This document shows, one piece after another, positions 32,521-43,215 of a DNA stretch of 64,000 nucleotides. This stretch comes from Eucalyptus grandis (lineage: Eukaryota; Streptophyta; Magnoliopsida; Myrtales; Myrtaceae). The notes under the pieces are model-generated. The model searched no databases. It saw only the letters and a list, made by a program, of their open reading frames with translations, and had not been told where the DNA came from. The stretch covers positions 37,562,192 through 37,626,191 of the forward strand of contig NC_052616.1 of assembly GCF_016545825.1 (NCBI RefSeq), written 5' to 3'. A program made the position numbers and the translations under genes. Numbering within the stretch: position 1 is the first letter of the stretch; each line of letters begins with the position of its first letter.

Positions 32521-33795
32521 TTACCCTGACCCCGGGAGTTTTTTGGATCTATGAGTTTGTTGTAACCACTATCTGGATCAAAGAGGTTCTACATCAGGAG
32601 ATACCTAATCGATTCGTAGCACGGTTTCGCTACGCTCCCAACGGTGTTAGGCTAGGTCCCCTTAGGACTTTCGATATCCCTCTGTGGTGATTAATAATGC
32701 CTTAGACAAGGATCTAGCTGACCCTCCCGATGGTGCAATGGGGAACCCGTCGTCTCGCCCTAACTCCCGTGGAGACAGCCGAATTAGCGAACGAGTCGAC
32801 TAGCTTGTTTGAGGATCGTCCTTTTTGTAGACTTGTACATATCGACTAGTAATGTATATGACTTTGCTTGACATGCATAAATGTGTGGTTTGGTTTCGAA
32901 AAATGGTGGCTCTACTTTTTATCTCATCTTATTGTTGTCTTGACATTTATTTATTTGCTTCCGCATGTGCATTAAAATGAATGGGTCGGCAATGCGTCCG
33001 GGATGTTGCTATTTAATTAACCACCAAGGGATGGGCACACGCTTGGAGGATCGGGGTGTGACAGTAAAAAAAAAAAAAACCAATATATTCAAAAAAAGAG
33101 AAAGGTTTTTCAATCAATTAACTGAAGAAAGGCATGTCTTTACCAAAATAGGTGGAACTAGCACTATGCTAAAACAAACCTAAAAGAGAGTTTCAACCTC
33201 AAACTTTAACCGATTATCATTTGTTTAAATTTTATACACAGCGCACTATTTTTGTAATATTTAAAAAGAGGAAACTAACATGCCTAATATATTATTAGGC
33301 ATGTTTAACCGATCCAGTAATTTTAGGCTAATATTCAATATCAACCCTAGACTTTTAATTTATTTAATATGATCTTTGAATTATTACTAAATGCCTAATA
33401 TAGTCTCTAGACTAGTCTCGGACTATTTTTAGTAGTTCGATGTCATTTTGTTTCATCAGTTCGAGTTGATAGAATTAATTGGCATGTCCTTCAATCTATT
33501 TAAGTTGTAAAATGGTAAAAGAATTCATATAGAAAAGTAGATCGATAAGAAAATTAAGTATGTGGTCATTGTTCTTATGTCATATTGACCCATCATTTGA
33601 AAATTCAAACTAAACATTAAATATTCTGTCATGAATTACATTTGACTTGTTTGATTAAATTGAATGGTTATACTAAATATTTAGGAATAGTTCAATAATC
33701 ACGCTAAACGAATTAAGAAAATGAGTATGACATTGCATATTAAGTCAAAGTCTTGGAGCTCTTAGTATCATTTTTCCTTTAAGGAAAGACACAAG

Positions 33796-34078
33796 GAATA
33801 TGCTGGCAATAATTCAAATGAACTAAAACTAAACTAGTCTAGAAATTTCTCCACTCTGATCGGTCGGATAGAGGAATCTAGGTTGACTCCGGTCATCGCC
33901 AAAACCTGATAGGACCAGAGAATGAAATTTAGCATATCCAACTCATTGGACCACTAGCCTTTTTGTTTTTGTTTTTTTTTACCCAACTAAAGTTTATATT
34001 GGATTTTGGATGTTCTAAGAATATGTTGTGTTCATGCAAAATACGTTATCCCTCTTGGCAATTGGGAGGTTATAAATA
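33796..34078 (+). promoter_or_regulatory. MIR399 promoter, copy C, split by a Mutator-like insertion
   Basis: The first two GNATATNC sites are kept at 33796-33803 (GAATATGC) and 33932-33939 (GCATATCC). The third reads GAATATGT at 34019-34026 and no longer fits. TATAAATA at 34071-34078 is followed at once by the 937-bp element at 34079. A second TATA box, produced as target-site duplication, lies at 35017-35024 next to the hairpin side. Confidence 0.75.
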
Positions 34079-35024
34079 GGTGAAAAGTGTTAAAAAAAAA
34101 AGTCATAAACCATTTGTATTTGTGTTAATTTAGTCTTAAACCTTTTTTAGTGCCAATTTAATCCTAAACCTTTTTACATTGTGCCTATTTAGTCATTCCT
34201 GGCCAATTTTGGCCGGATTTTGCTAACTAGATGTCGAAGTGACATGGCCTAATCGGTGCGCGTGGACAACTTTTAATAATTTTTTAATTTTTTAATTTTT
34301 ATTTTCTTTTTCTTTTTCTTTTTCCTTCTCCTCCTCTTTCCTCCAACCGATCACCGACAATTAGCTAGGGGACCGCCAGCAAGGTCGACCTCACCGGCCA
34401 CCTCGCCGGTAGCCACGAGGGAGACCTCGTGTTAGGCAGCGAGAAGCTAGCTCAAGGCCACCAGGCCGCGAGGGTGGCCTCGCGCGGGGCTAGCGAGGTT
34501 GGCCCTCACTGATCCGGCAAGGCTCGACCCTTGCCGCCCGGTTCTCGAGGGCAGCCTTGTGCCCGAATCTAGCAAGGTTGAGCCTCGCCGGCCATAGGCG
34601 AGGCTTGACCTCGTCGCCTAGGTCTCAAGGGTGGCCTTGCATCTAGCCGGTGAGGTCAAGCCTCGCTAGCCCTATGCGAGGTGGCCAGCAAGGTAGACAT
34701 CAACCTCGACAGCCATCGCCTCGGCTAGTCGCCGAGGTTTGTCGACTAGCTAGAGGAAGGAGGAGGAGAAGGAAAAAAAGAAAAGAAAAAGAAAAATATT
34801 TAAAATATTAAAATATTACTAAAAATTGTATACGTTAGCATTGATCAAGCCACGTTAGCCGGCCGACATTCAGTTAGCAAAATCCGGCCAAATTTGGCTA
34901 GAAAGACTAAATTGACACGACATATAAAGGTTTATGACTAAATTGGCAAAAAAAAAAATGTCTAGGACTAAATTGGTAAATGCAAAAGATTTATGATTTT
35001 TTTACCACTTCTCCCTTATAAATA
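34070..35024. mobile_element. Non-autonomous Mutator-like element inserted in a TATA box
   Basis: The element is 34079-35015, flanked by TTATAAATA at 34070-34078 and 35016-35024, a 9-bp duplication that is itself the TATA box. The ends are inverted repeats (GGTGAAAAGTG...TAAAAAAA at left; the reverse complement of CCACTTCTCCC at right) with TCTTAAACC and GGTTTATGACTAAATTGGC subterminal motifs. They match those of the element at 25977-27217. The GC-rich interior (34360-34720) is made of GGCGAGGCTTG-like units. No transposase is encoded. Copies A1 and B1 have the uninterrupted TATAAATAGATATTG. Confidence 0.9.
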
Positions 35025-35123
35025 GATATTGCACTCTAACACTGTTCATTCAAGCGCCCCCTAAAAAAAACTAAAATAATTGTTTTGTTAATAGCACACG
35101 AGTAATATGGTGTGCAAGGCATG

Positions 35124-35250
35124 TAAGTGGTGAATTACTAGGCATTTACTCCATTGGCAGGAGGCTTATGACCACAATTTCCACTGAGAACAAAGGTAAT
35201 ATAAGCTCACTACCAGAGAAGATTTGCCTGGCAATTCACCATTGCAATCC
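35124..35250 (+). ncRNA. Decayed microRNA399 precursor, copy C
   Basis: The hairpin frame GGTGAATTACTAGGCATTT and GGCAATTCACC is still recognisable and colinear with A1 and B1. The mature position, 35211-35231, reads TACCAGAGAAGATTTGCC then TGG. It differs from A1 at positions 2, 6, 9 and 19, three of them in the seed or cleavage-proximal half. The passenger arm also has a T-to-A change in CTCCATTGG. It is probably non-functional as miR399. A new seed specificity is possible but unsupported. Confidence 0.8.
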
Positions 35251-35362
35251 AACAAGTGCAGGGAAGTGACTTGTTCAGCTGTAAACTCTGCTGTTCTTGT
35301 TTACGACTCTCTACCGCTATGGATGGGATGCTTCATTTAGGTTTTCTGTTGTGGCTCTATAT

Positions 35363-35596
35363 TTATTTTCTTTTACTTTTTTTGGTCGGTCCTACTCTAA
35401 TCCTACTCTAACACACACTCTCAAACTTTTGCCCTGCTTCATTGTAGGGCGTGGGAGTCGAAACTCACTCCTGAAATAAAATCGTCCCCACCCCAATCCC
35501 CCCTGAGAAGGTGGGGATTTGAACCCCTCACCTCCCCCTTCCAAGTTAGAAGGGTGGCCCTTTGGGTGAACCCCAGTGGTTATTTTCTTTACTTTC
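35363..35596 (-). mobile_element. Candidate SINE in block C with ~16-bp TSD
   Basis: The insert of about 200 bp (35380-35579) is flanked by TTATTTTCTTTTACTTT (35363 on) and TTATTTTCTTTACTTTC (35580-35596). On the minus strand it contains GGGTTCAAATCCCC, a good match to the RNA polymerase III B box, about 60 nt from its 5' end. A1 and B1 have the uninterrupted site. Length, B box and TSD fit a tRNA-derived SINE. No clear A box or tail was found. Confidence 0.55.
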
Positions 35597-35889
35597 ATTT
35601 GCTAATTTTTCCACATATTTTAGATAGAATTATTTATTAATGGGAGCACTCATACTTTGGACTTCTCTAGCACATGTTCTTGACTTTTCTTTTAATCTTG
35701 CATATAATATTGTATCCACAAATTCATGTTGGATTCTTCCCAAGAAGAGGTATGTATATGTTTTTGAGATGATTTTTACTTTTTAGCTTTTGGATTCACA
35801 TTGCAGTTAGGGGTAAGCAAAAAGAACCAATTGAACTGGGAATTGCCCAGATAGGACTGAACTAACCGGTTTGATCCCGTTCTCAAAGA

Positions 35890-36060
35890 CCATAGTCTGC
35901 TTTCCGATTCCATAAAATTCTCAAAGACCATAGTCTGCTTTCCGATTCCATAAAATTGAAACCGGCAAATTTCGGTCCACTAGAAATTGATCCTATTCTC
36001 AAAGACCACAGTTTGGTTTTCTATTCCATAAAATTGAAACCGGCAAATTTCAGTCTGGTT
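35890..36060 (+). repeat. Local tandem duplications around TTCTCAAAGACCATAGTCTG
   Basis: TCTCAAAGACCATAGTCTG followed by CTTTCCGATTCCATAAAAT is present twice back to back. A third diverged copy at about 35995 is joined to GAAACCGGCAAATTTC, itself repeated. The flanks (AACCGGTTTGATCCCGTTC and GGTTCCGGTCCTCGGG at 36598) look like a dispersed repeat, but I see no ends. Confidence 0.7.
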
Positions 36061-39000
36061 CCTGATTTTAACCACCCGAAGTGGAACGATTATTTATTTT
36101 TATGAAATTTTACTTTTATTCCTAAAAAATATGTGGAAGAATCATTTGAACTGAAATTTTTTAAAATGTCGTTGCCCCACTTTAAGAATCATTATACCGA
36201 CATTACACTTGATCCTAGCCAACAAACCAATTAAAGAGGCAACCTACTTGTTAGCCTTTTCTATCTGCCGATGTGGGACTACGCTCACTATCTGTCACAC
36301 GCTCACTCCCTCTCTCTCTATCTTGCCCCCGCTAACCTGCAGGAAACAAGCCACTCCAAGAGTCCCACTTCGAGCAAATAGCAGAGGGTGTAAGAGAGCT
36401 TGTGTATAAATGCCAAACCTAGCAATTTCTTCAAGCATACTTTCTCCAGCCTTTTCGCAAAGATTAAGTGTGAACCTTGTGAAGTGTGGTCAATGCACAA
36501 AGATCCTGAAGTTTAATATTTTATTGCACGTGTGTACAAGATTTCCAAGCACACTGCGATCGGTTTCATTGGACTGCCTAGGAATTGGACCCAGATCGGT
36601 TCCGGTCCTCGGGAAATGGGGAACCAATTCCTCTAGTCAGGTTCCCAGTTTTAAGGTGAGAATGGGAATTCCCGTGATCATCCCTCACTGCAGTTGCAGT
36701 ATTTACACGAAATGCGACACCCACTGGATAACAATGCAATCATGGTAATCTTTTTGTGCTCATTTGACAATAGTGCTGGTGGCCTTCGAGCCTAACTAAA
36801 CAATAGCTTTGTTTTGCTAGCTCGTCATATTACTTTTTCAATAAAATAAAATAAAAATGCCAACACCTGCAGGTTGCAGCACTCACGCATGTAAACAGAG
36901 AGATCAGTTTCAGCTCAGCGGTTGCGGTGGCTAAAAGCAGCCAACGGGCATAGAGGCACCGCGACAAGGCGATTTGGCAACATATATGTTTTCAGTATTT
37001 GATTAGTAGGTAGAGGAAATGGTGCAATATAAACGAAGAAAAAGAGTGAAAAAAATGAAAAACAACTATTTCAAATGGTTTAATGCGTCATTAATTTTAT
37101 AGAGTAAAAAAATTGTTTTTTATCCATTAATGGAGTTATTTTCAGTGAAATTCAAGTAATTAAAGTCCACAGTTCATGCCCATATCAAAAACCATAGTTG
37201 AATTTGAACGTTTTTGTTATCGTAATATTGTGATTCGCGTCATTGTAATGAATTTATTATTTGAATTTTTACCCACAAGCCCAGTAGTTCTAAATGCTCC
37301 TCACATTCAAAGATAACCATTGAAGAACCTTTTCATCCCTCTATAGATGTGATGAATCAGTCGTATCATCATTACCATGTTTGGAAAAATTTCTCTAATA
37401 TTTTCCATATCTTGATTATGGGTTTCCATTTAATTTCTTTAAATATTGTACCTTTTTCCCACACGTGTAAATTGTTCGAACTATATTCTCCTTAATTATT
37501 TTGGAGACCTATGTTCACTTAGGAATGGCAAAATCTGATACAATGCTACCGTCATATTTGACAGTGGAGGTTCTCGTCGAAGTCAAATAAAATTGCTCAT
37601 TGCATTTCCACTATAAATTTAGTTCAAGGAACTTTCTTTGTCTCTAACTCTAATATTAGGTATGAAATGCCATACAAATATTTTTGCACATATCATGCCA
37701 CCAGAATGACATTCATCAGGCAGTAAATAATTAGAAGCGAAATCAGCCAGAATAATTTTTTTTTTTCATTCGAAGAATCTTATATTGAAAACACGTGGTG
37801 ATCAGATTTTAGTTGGTAAAGATCCTCATGTCAACCCAGATTATGAATCCATTAATAAGTGAATGAATCTTTCAGAGCTTAGATGACCACTTTAATAGAG
37901 TTGAAGTTGTAAGGTTGGTTTTATTATCGAGTACGTACTGGTCTTTGTTAGTTTGATTACTGTAACATCCCCTACCAATCTATAATATGTTTTGTTGGTC
38001 ACACTTCTGATGAAAAATGTATGTGTGCTAGTTTTTTCATGTTTAATGAGTTTTTTAATCGTTATTCTTTCTAAAGTGGGTTCTATTTTTATAAACTCTT
38101 AAGGTTAAAAAAGAATTCTTTAAATGTGAACTTGAACATGTCTAATTGCGTAGAAATCAACCCTAGTAAGATAATTTTTTTTTTTTTCTTGTGGCACAAA
38201 TGCTAAATCCATATTTATTAAGTTATATGCTGTAACGTGCAAACAGATTGTGTCAAGAGTTGCTTGGCCGAAATGAATTTGGCGGGATTAGTGTTGCAGC
38301 CAAAAAGTCAAATACAAACTCCTGAGAATATGCAATATCATAGGGATTAATTTGATATGTTATTAATTCAACTTGTTCTTTCCTTTTTTTCTTTTTGTCT
38401 TTTTTTCCTTCTTTTTTTTATGACGACTTAGTTATAAGAGGGGTCTGGAACTAATCATCCGCGGGAAAGTTGAAAGTCGCACTTGAAGCCCGCGATGCAC
38501 GTGACGTGGGGGCACGAGAAGCACGTGCAAAATTGCAAATCCATTGTTTATGTGCTTAAAAGTTTACCATTAGTCAAGATAAAGTTTCTCAATTAGCATA
38601 TTGCAAAAACTAGGATCCGAATATTTTCCAAAGGAGGGTTCTGCTCATTTACCAACAACTATATAGGTTATGACTATAATTTATCAAAAATATTTATATG
38701 TTTTATATGATTCTAAGAAGAGATAATTATAGTGCAAGTCCTCAAACTTGTCAACTTCGTGATGGAAAACACTACTAGGCTGTTTCATATTTTGTAACAT
38801 TATGTGGCCGTTGACACCGAGACAAAGCACCCTCAACATAGGAAAAAGAAAAATAACATTTTTAAATTTACCATTATCAAAATAAATAAAAATTCATTTA
38901 CCATTATCATTTATTAAATTTTTTTACATGGAAATGCGCTTATTTTGTAATATTTTAAAAAATAAAAAATAACATTTTTAATTCATTAACTTTAGCTCAT

Positions 39001-39457
39001 TGTTTCTTGTCATCATTAGGCTTTTAATTTATTTAATATGATTATTGAATGTTTACTAATTGTTTAATGTAGTCTCTAGACTATATTAAGAAACTCAACA
39101 TCGGTTTGTCATTAGTTCGAGTAGATAGAATTAACCAACATGTACTTCAATCTATTAAGTTTCAACAATAAACAAGAAAACATTGTATATAGAAGTAGAT
39201 TAATAAAAAAAGAGAATCTGCGTTCACATGTTGTTATGTCTTATTGACCCATGATATCAAAATTCGAACTCAACATTAAATATTCGATGTCATCAAATTA
39301 CATCTAACTTGTTTGATTAAATAGGGATACTATATAAAATATTTAAGAATAGTTTACTAATCACACTAAGCGAATTAAAAATTTAAATTTGACATTGCAT
39401 ATTAAGCCAACATTTAAGAACTCGTAGTATCATTTTACCTTGAAGAAAAGACACTAG

Positions 39458-39750
39458 GAATATGCTCGAAATAACGACAAGATCGAAATGTAGTAAAACT
39501 AAATTTGTGTAGAAATTTCTCCACTCCAATTAGTTGGATATAGAGGAATATATGTTGACTCGGTCGTCCCTAAAACCCGGTATGAATTGAGGATAAAATC
39601 TAGCATATCCAACTCATTGGACCACTGCCTTTGTTTTCTTTTTCTTTTTTTTCTTTTTTGCCCAACTAAAGTTTGATTTGATATTGGATGTTCTGAGAAT
39701 ATGCTGCGTGCATGGAAAACGTCTCTACCGCTTTTGGGAGGCTATAAATA
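39458..39750 (+). promoter_or_regulatory. MIR399 promoter, copy B1: three P1BS-type sites and TATA box
   Basis: GNATATNC matches lie at 39458-39465 (GAATATGC), 39603-39610 (GCATATCC) and 39707-39714 (GAATATGC). TATAAATA lies at 39743-39750. Order and spacing equal those of copy A1, so these elements survived the duplication intact. Confidence 0.8.
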
Positions 39751-39829
39751 GATATTGTATCTAACTCTGTTCATCGAAGCCAAGAAAAATTAGAACTATA
39801 CAAGCACGTGAAGAATAGAGTGGATGACA

Positions 39830-39960
39830 TGTAAGTGGTGAATTACTGGGCATTTACTCCTTTGGCAGGTGGTTTATACTCAAATGTTTTCACTGGGAGT
39901 GAATGTCATATAAGCTCACTGCCAAAGGAGATTTGCCCGGCAATTCACCGTTGCAATCTT
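39830..39960 (+). ncRNA. MIR399: microRNA399 precursor, copy B1
   Basis: The mature strand at 39920-39940 begins TGCCAAAGGAGATTTGCC and ends CGG, identical to copy A1. The passenger arm GGGCATTTACTCCTTTGGC is at about 39848-39868. The stem from GGTGAATTACT to GGCAATTCACC is intact, and only a few loop or flank bases differ from A1. With A1 it doubles the dose of the same mature miRNA. Expected target: PHO2/UBC24 mRNA in the phosphate-starvation pathway. Confidence 0.95.
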
Positions 39961-40929
39961 CTATAATTCTTGGATGTTTCATTTAAGTTTTTTTATGGCA
40001 CTCTATTTATTATATTTTACTTTTTTTCATTATATAAATTTATCTACCTACTTTGGATAAGATTATTTAGTGATGATAGCGGTCCATTGGACTTCTCTAG
40101 CATATGTTCCTGACTTTTCCTCGTATTCCTGCGTATAATGATTATAAAAATATGATATCGACAAAGTCACGTCAGGTTCTTCATGAATAGAGATGTACTT
40201 CTGCAGTTGTAGCGTTTAGCACGAAATGCGACAACCACTATTATTGCCTTGGATCTTAAAAAATTGCAAGACATTCAGCAATTATTACATTTCATATTTT
40301 TTCAGATATAAAAATAATCTTTTCTTGGTTCATTTGGCAATAGGGCTAGTGGGCTTAGAGCCCAACCGGACAATACCTTAGTTTTGCTAGCTTGTCATGT
40401 CACAGTTGCAACGAAATATGCATGTTAACCCTTTCAGGTTGCAGTCGTTAGGCACATGAGCACAGAGAGATCAGTGATGGTCTGATGGTTGTGGAGGCTA
40501 AAGACAACCAACAGGGATAGAGGCATTGTGACAAGGTGATTTGGCTAGTGGTTATTTTCAGTGAAATTTTATGTGATTGAAGTCCACAATTCATGTCGAT
40601 TTCAAAAATCATACTTGAACTAAAACATTTTTATTATGATAATATTATGATTCATATCACCATCATGAATTTATTATTTGAATTTCTAACCACAAATTCT
40701 CTAACGCTCCTCACATTCAAACATAACCATTGAAAAGCCTTGTCATCCCTCTTTTGGATGTCACGACCAAATCAACACTATCATCATTACTATGTTTGGA
40801 AAAGTTCTCCATTATTTTGCATTTCTTGATTATAGTTAGAAAACGTTTTCCATTTATTTTCTTTATATATTGTACCTTTTTCCCTTACATATAAAATTGC
40901 GAAGTCTATTCTCCTTAATCATTTTGGAG

Positions 40930-41140
40930 ACCTTTGTTCACATGGGAAAAGAAAAATATGATATAATGTTGTCGTCATATCTGAAAGTAAAGGTTCTTGT
41001 CAATGCCATATAGAGTTGGTCATCGCATTCCCACTGTAAAGTTAGTTCAAGGGATTTTTCTTTATCTCTAACTTTAACATTAGGTATGAAATGCCATGGG
41101 ATTGTTCCCATGCATATCATGCCTCCAAAAATGACATATA
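40930..41140 (-). pseudogene. Unidentified repeated coding segment (R5 copy)
   Basis: The minus-strand frame 41120-40938 reads MICMGTIPWHFIPN then RDKEKSLELTLQWECDDQLY, the same protein segment as 22634-22873 with one Asn-to-Asp change near the end. The GG-encoding upstream codons are shifted by an extra A. The family is not recognised. Confidence 0.35.
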
Positions 41141-41516
41141 TAAGGCATTAAATATACAAGCGAAACCAACCAGAACAATTATATATTTTTTTTCAAAATT
41201 CATGAGATTTCGGAGAATTTTATCTTGAAGACACGTGGTAACTAGAATTCAGCTAATGAAAATTTTATTTTGACACAAATCCGTTTACGTATAATCTAAC
41301 TCTGTTAATTACATGCCGTACCTTGTAAACAGGTCATGTTGAGAATTGCTGGTTTACCATCTAACATAAAGTCATGAGAATATACGATATCATGGTATTA
41401 AGTCATTGATACCATATATTCATCTTGTTCTTTTCTCTCTATTTTTTTCTTTTTGCCGACGTAGTTTCAAGACAGGTCTGAAACTAATCATCCGCGGGGA
41501 AGTTGAAAGTCGCACC

Positions 41517-42214
41517 CGAGTATGCACTCACAAAATATCTTGCATTGGTCCACAATCACCCGTCGTTTTGCAATGGGTCTCTCCTCTGCGTTAGTCTTTC
41601 GGGTCGTCCTTTCTCGAAACCCGTCGGCAGCTTCCGTCCCCCGCAATAGCCCGGCTCGCCGCTTAACCCATGCGATCGGTGGGTATTTTCTCAGACATCA
41701 TTCCACAAACTCCAAGGTTGCTTTTTTTCGTTGCTATCACAACACAATCAGAGTTCCTCTCTTTTGTCTTGCCATTTGCATTGTGCGGCCCTATCTGTGC
41801 ATCTCTTCCCATCGCTGAGGAGTCGTGACTCCTTCCGCTCCTAGGCCACCTCGAATCGCCCGAGCAATGGCCTGCGCGAGGCGAAGAAAATATCCTTCCC
41901 ACACTTCGATTTCGTTCCCAGATCAACCCAGCTCATTCCAGATTGATCAGTCAGAGCTCACAAGGCTGGTCAATGAGAAGGATTTCGGCGGCCTCCGAGG
42001 AAAACACGGCGGCCCAGGGGGAATCGCCGAAGCCCTTAAAACTGATCTCCTCGAAGGAATTAGCGGCGAACCGGATGACATCACTCGCAGGCAAAACGCA
42101 TTCGGTGTCAACACATTCAAGCGGCCCGCCAAGGGCTTCTTCCACTTTTTGCTCGAGGCTTTCAAGGACCTCACGCACCTGATTCTTCTTTTTGCTAACG
42201 TGCTTAAAAGTTGA
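41517..42214 (+). pseudogene. Truncated N-terminal fragment of an ACA12/13-like plasma-membrane Ca2+-ATPase
   Basis: The frame from ATG 41867 to TGA 42212 gives 115 codons: MACARRRKYPSHTSISF, IDQSELTRLVNEKDFGGLRG, GGPGGIAEALKTDLLEGISG, DITRRQNAFGVNTFKRP, then FFHFLLEAFKDLTHLILLFA. This is the region just before and into the first membrane helix of plant autoinhibited P2B Ca2+-ATPases. The last codons (NVLKS) come from array sequence after a TTTTTGCTAACGTGC junction. The catalytic DKTGT core and all later helices are absent, so it cannot pump calcium. Upstream 41517-41866 is unique DNA carried along, perhaps its promoter and leader. The R2 copy lacks the insert. Confidence 0.85.
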
Positions 42215-43097
42215 CCATTAGTCAGAGATGGTGTTTCTCAATTAAAATCATGCAAAAAAAGGAGATTTTTGCTGATTTATCATCCTGCCCTCGAGAATTA
42301 GCAAGATGTCACGCTGACCACGACCTACTACGAAAAACAAAGAGTGTTTTCTTCAACCTTAATTAATTCAAAACACCCAACATTGCTTGGCCTCCAAAAA
42401 ATATAATTTTTTTTTAAAGAAAACGTAAATTATTGCATTAGGTCTACTAAATTACGCAGCACTGGCATAATTTCCTCTTTCTAAATTTTCCTGTATTCCG
42501 TTTAAATGGTCTCGTTTGACTACTATGTCCGAACTACCTTTGTTCTAATTAAATTAAGATTAAAAAAATAAATTATAGTGTCATATGTTTCTAGAAATTC
42601 CCAAGGCAAAATGTTCAAAGTAGGCCGATACTCAAGCAGAATACAAATGAATGAACAGAATAGAATAGGTGAAAGGAAAAAGAAAATCCGTATAAATATA
42701 TACTTGGTGTATATTAAGTCCACAATCTTGCGCTCTCAATGATCAATGTTGTCCAAATCCTTTGCTCTTGAGGCAATCCAAAATGAATTATGCGAAGTTG
42801 GGTGGTGCTTTCATCTAAGCCTAGAGATGTACTCGTCACTATGGAAATGGGACCTCCAGTTCGTGTCGACGTCTTTTTCCATTACTCATTATTAGGAAGC
42901 ATATATGTCGGATTATATGTTTTCTCTCTGATAGCTTTATTGGTAAATTGTCGCATTGTCTTTTATGAGGTTACGAATTCATAGCATACAGTGTAATCAA
43001 CGTTAAAAAGGACCAATGAAATTGAAACATTTAGACGAAGACCCAAGACCAAATCAAAGTGATACACAACCTTGTGAACACTTAGATGGAGTCTTTC

Positions 43098-43215
43098 CCG
43101 TAAATAACGGGAAAACGCAAGAGTAATCATGATAATTAAAAGAGTATATAAATACGAAGCCACCCAAGCCCTCAATAAGTCTCCATAATCACACAATTTC
43201 CTCCGGCCACCATTA
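43098..43215 (+). promoter_or_regulatory. Promoter and 5' leader of the DUF1685 gene
   Basis: TATATAAATA lies at 43145-43154, predicting transcription from about 43178 and a leader of about 40 nt (CACACAATTTCCTCCGGCC) before ATG. This stretch begins exactly where blocks A and B stop matching, so the promoter travels with the gene. Confidence 0.65.

Larger units (their letters stand above)
29575..33068 (+). mobile_element. Solo LTR of gypsy family D with TSD GTAAA
   Basis: The LTR 29580-33063 starts TGTGACATCTTG and ends GATCGGGGTGTGACA. It is flanked by GTAAA at 29575-29579 and 33064-33068. No internal sequence is present, so it is a solo LTR. It shares with the family-D LTRs at 52938 and 61209 the opening segment (TTTCATCGACGCGCCTATAG), the CT-rich leader (here with a TA/TC microsatellite at 30689-30768), the GTGAGTTTAACTCACTAAT segment, tandem repeats, and the donor/acceptor pair before a small ORF. 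It splits block C between its upstream part and its MIR399 promoter. Confidence 0.93.
28738..36725 (+). repeat. Array block C, divergent copy invaded by transposons
   Basis: Pieces of this block match R1/R4 in order: 29100-29390 (to 20650-20880), 33230-34078 (to 20940-21410), 35016-35300 (to 21400-21640) and 35600-35800. Between them lie a solo family-D LTR (29580-33063), a Mutator-like element (34079-35015) and a candidate SINE (35380-35579). It is more diverged than A is from B. A TA microsatellite lies at 29230-29287. 28738-29100 and 36100-36725 hold no gene I can support. Confidence 0.75.
36726..40312 (+). repeat. Array unit R4 (block B, first half)
   Basis: Nearly colinear with R1 (18734-22009): the opening GGATAACANTGNAATCATG, the GGCATAGAGGCACCGCGACAAGGC segment (36948 on), the relic coding segment (37330-37860, same GATCCTCATGTCAACCCAG ending), CACGTG-rich DNA near 38500, and the MIR399 promoter and hairpin. 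The differences are scattered substitutions and small indels. No other gene is seen. Confidence 0.85.

Noticed and set aside
33268..33296. Near-perfect palindrome ACATGCCTAAT...ATTAGGCATGT
   Set aside because: Short and unique. No target duplication or second copy was seen, so it is not called a MITE.
35440..35530. tRNA gene suggested by GGGTTCAAATCCCC
   Set aside because: No cloverleaf, anticodon arm or acceptor stem could be formed. A SINE with a B box explains it better.
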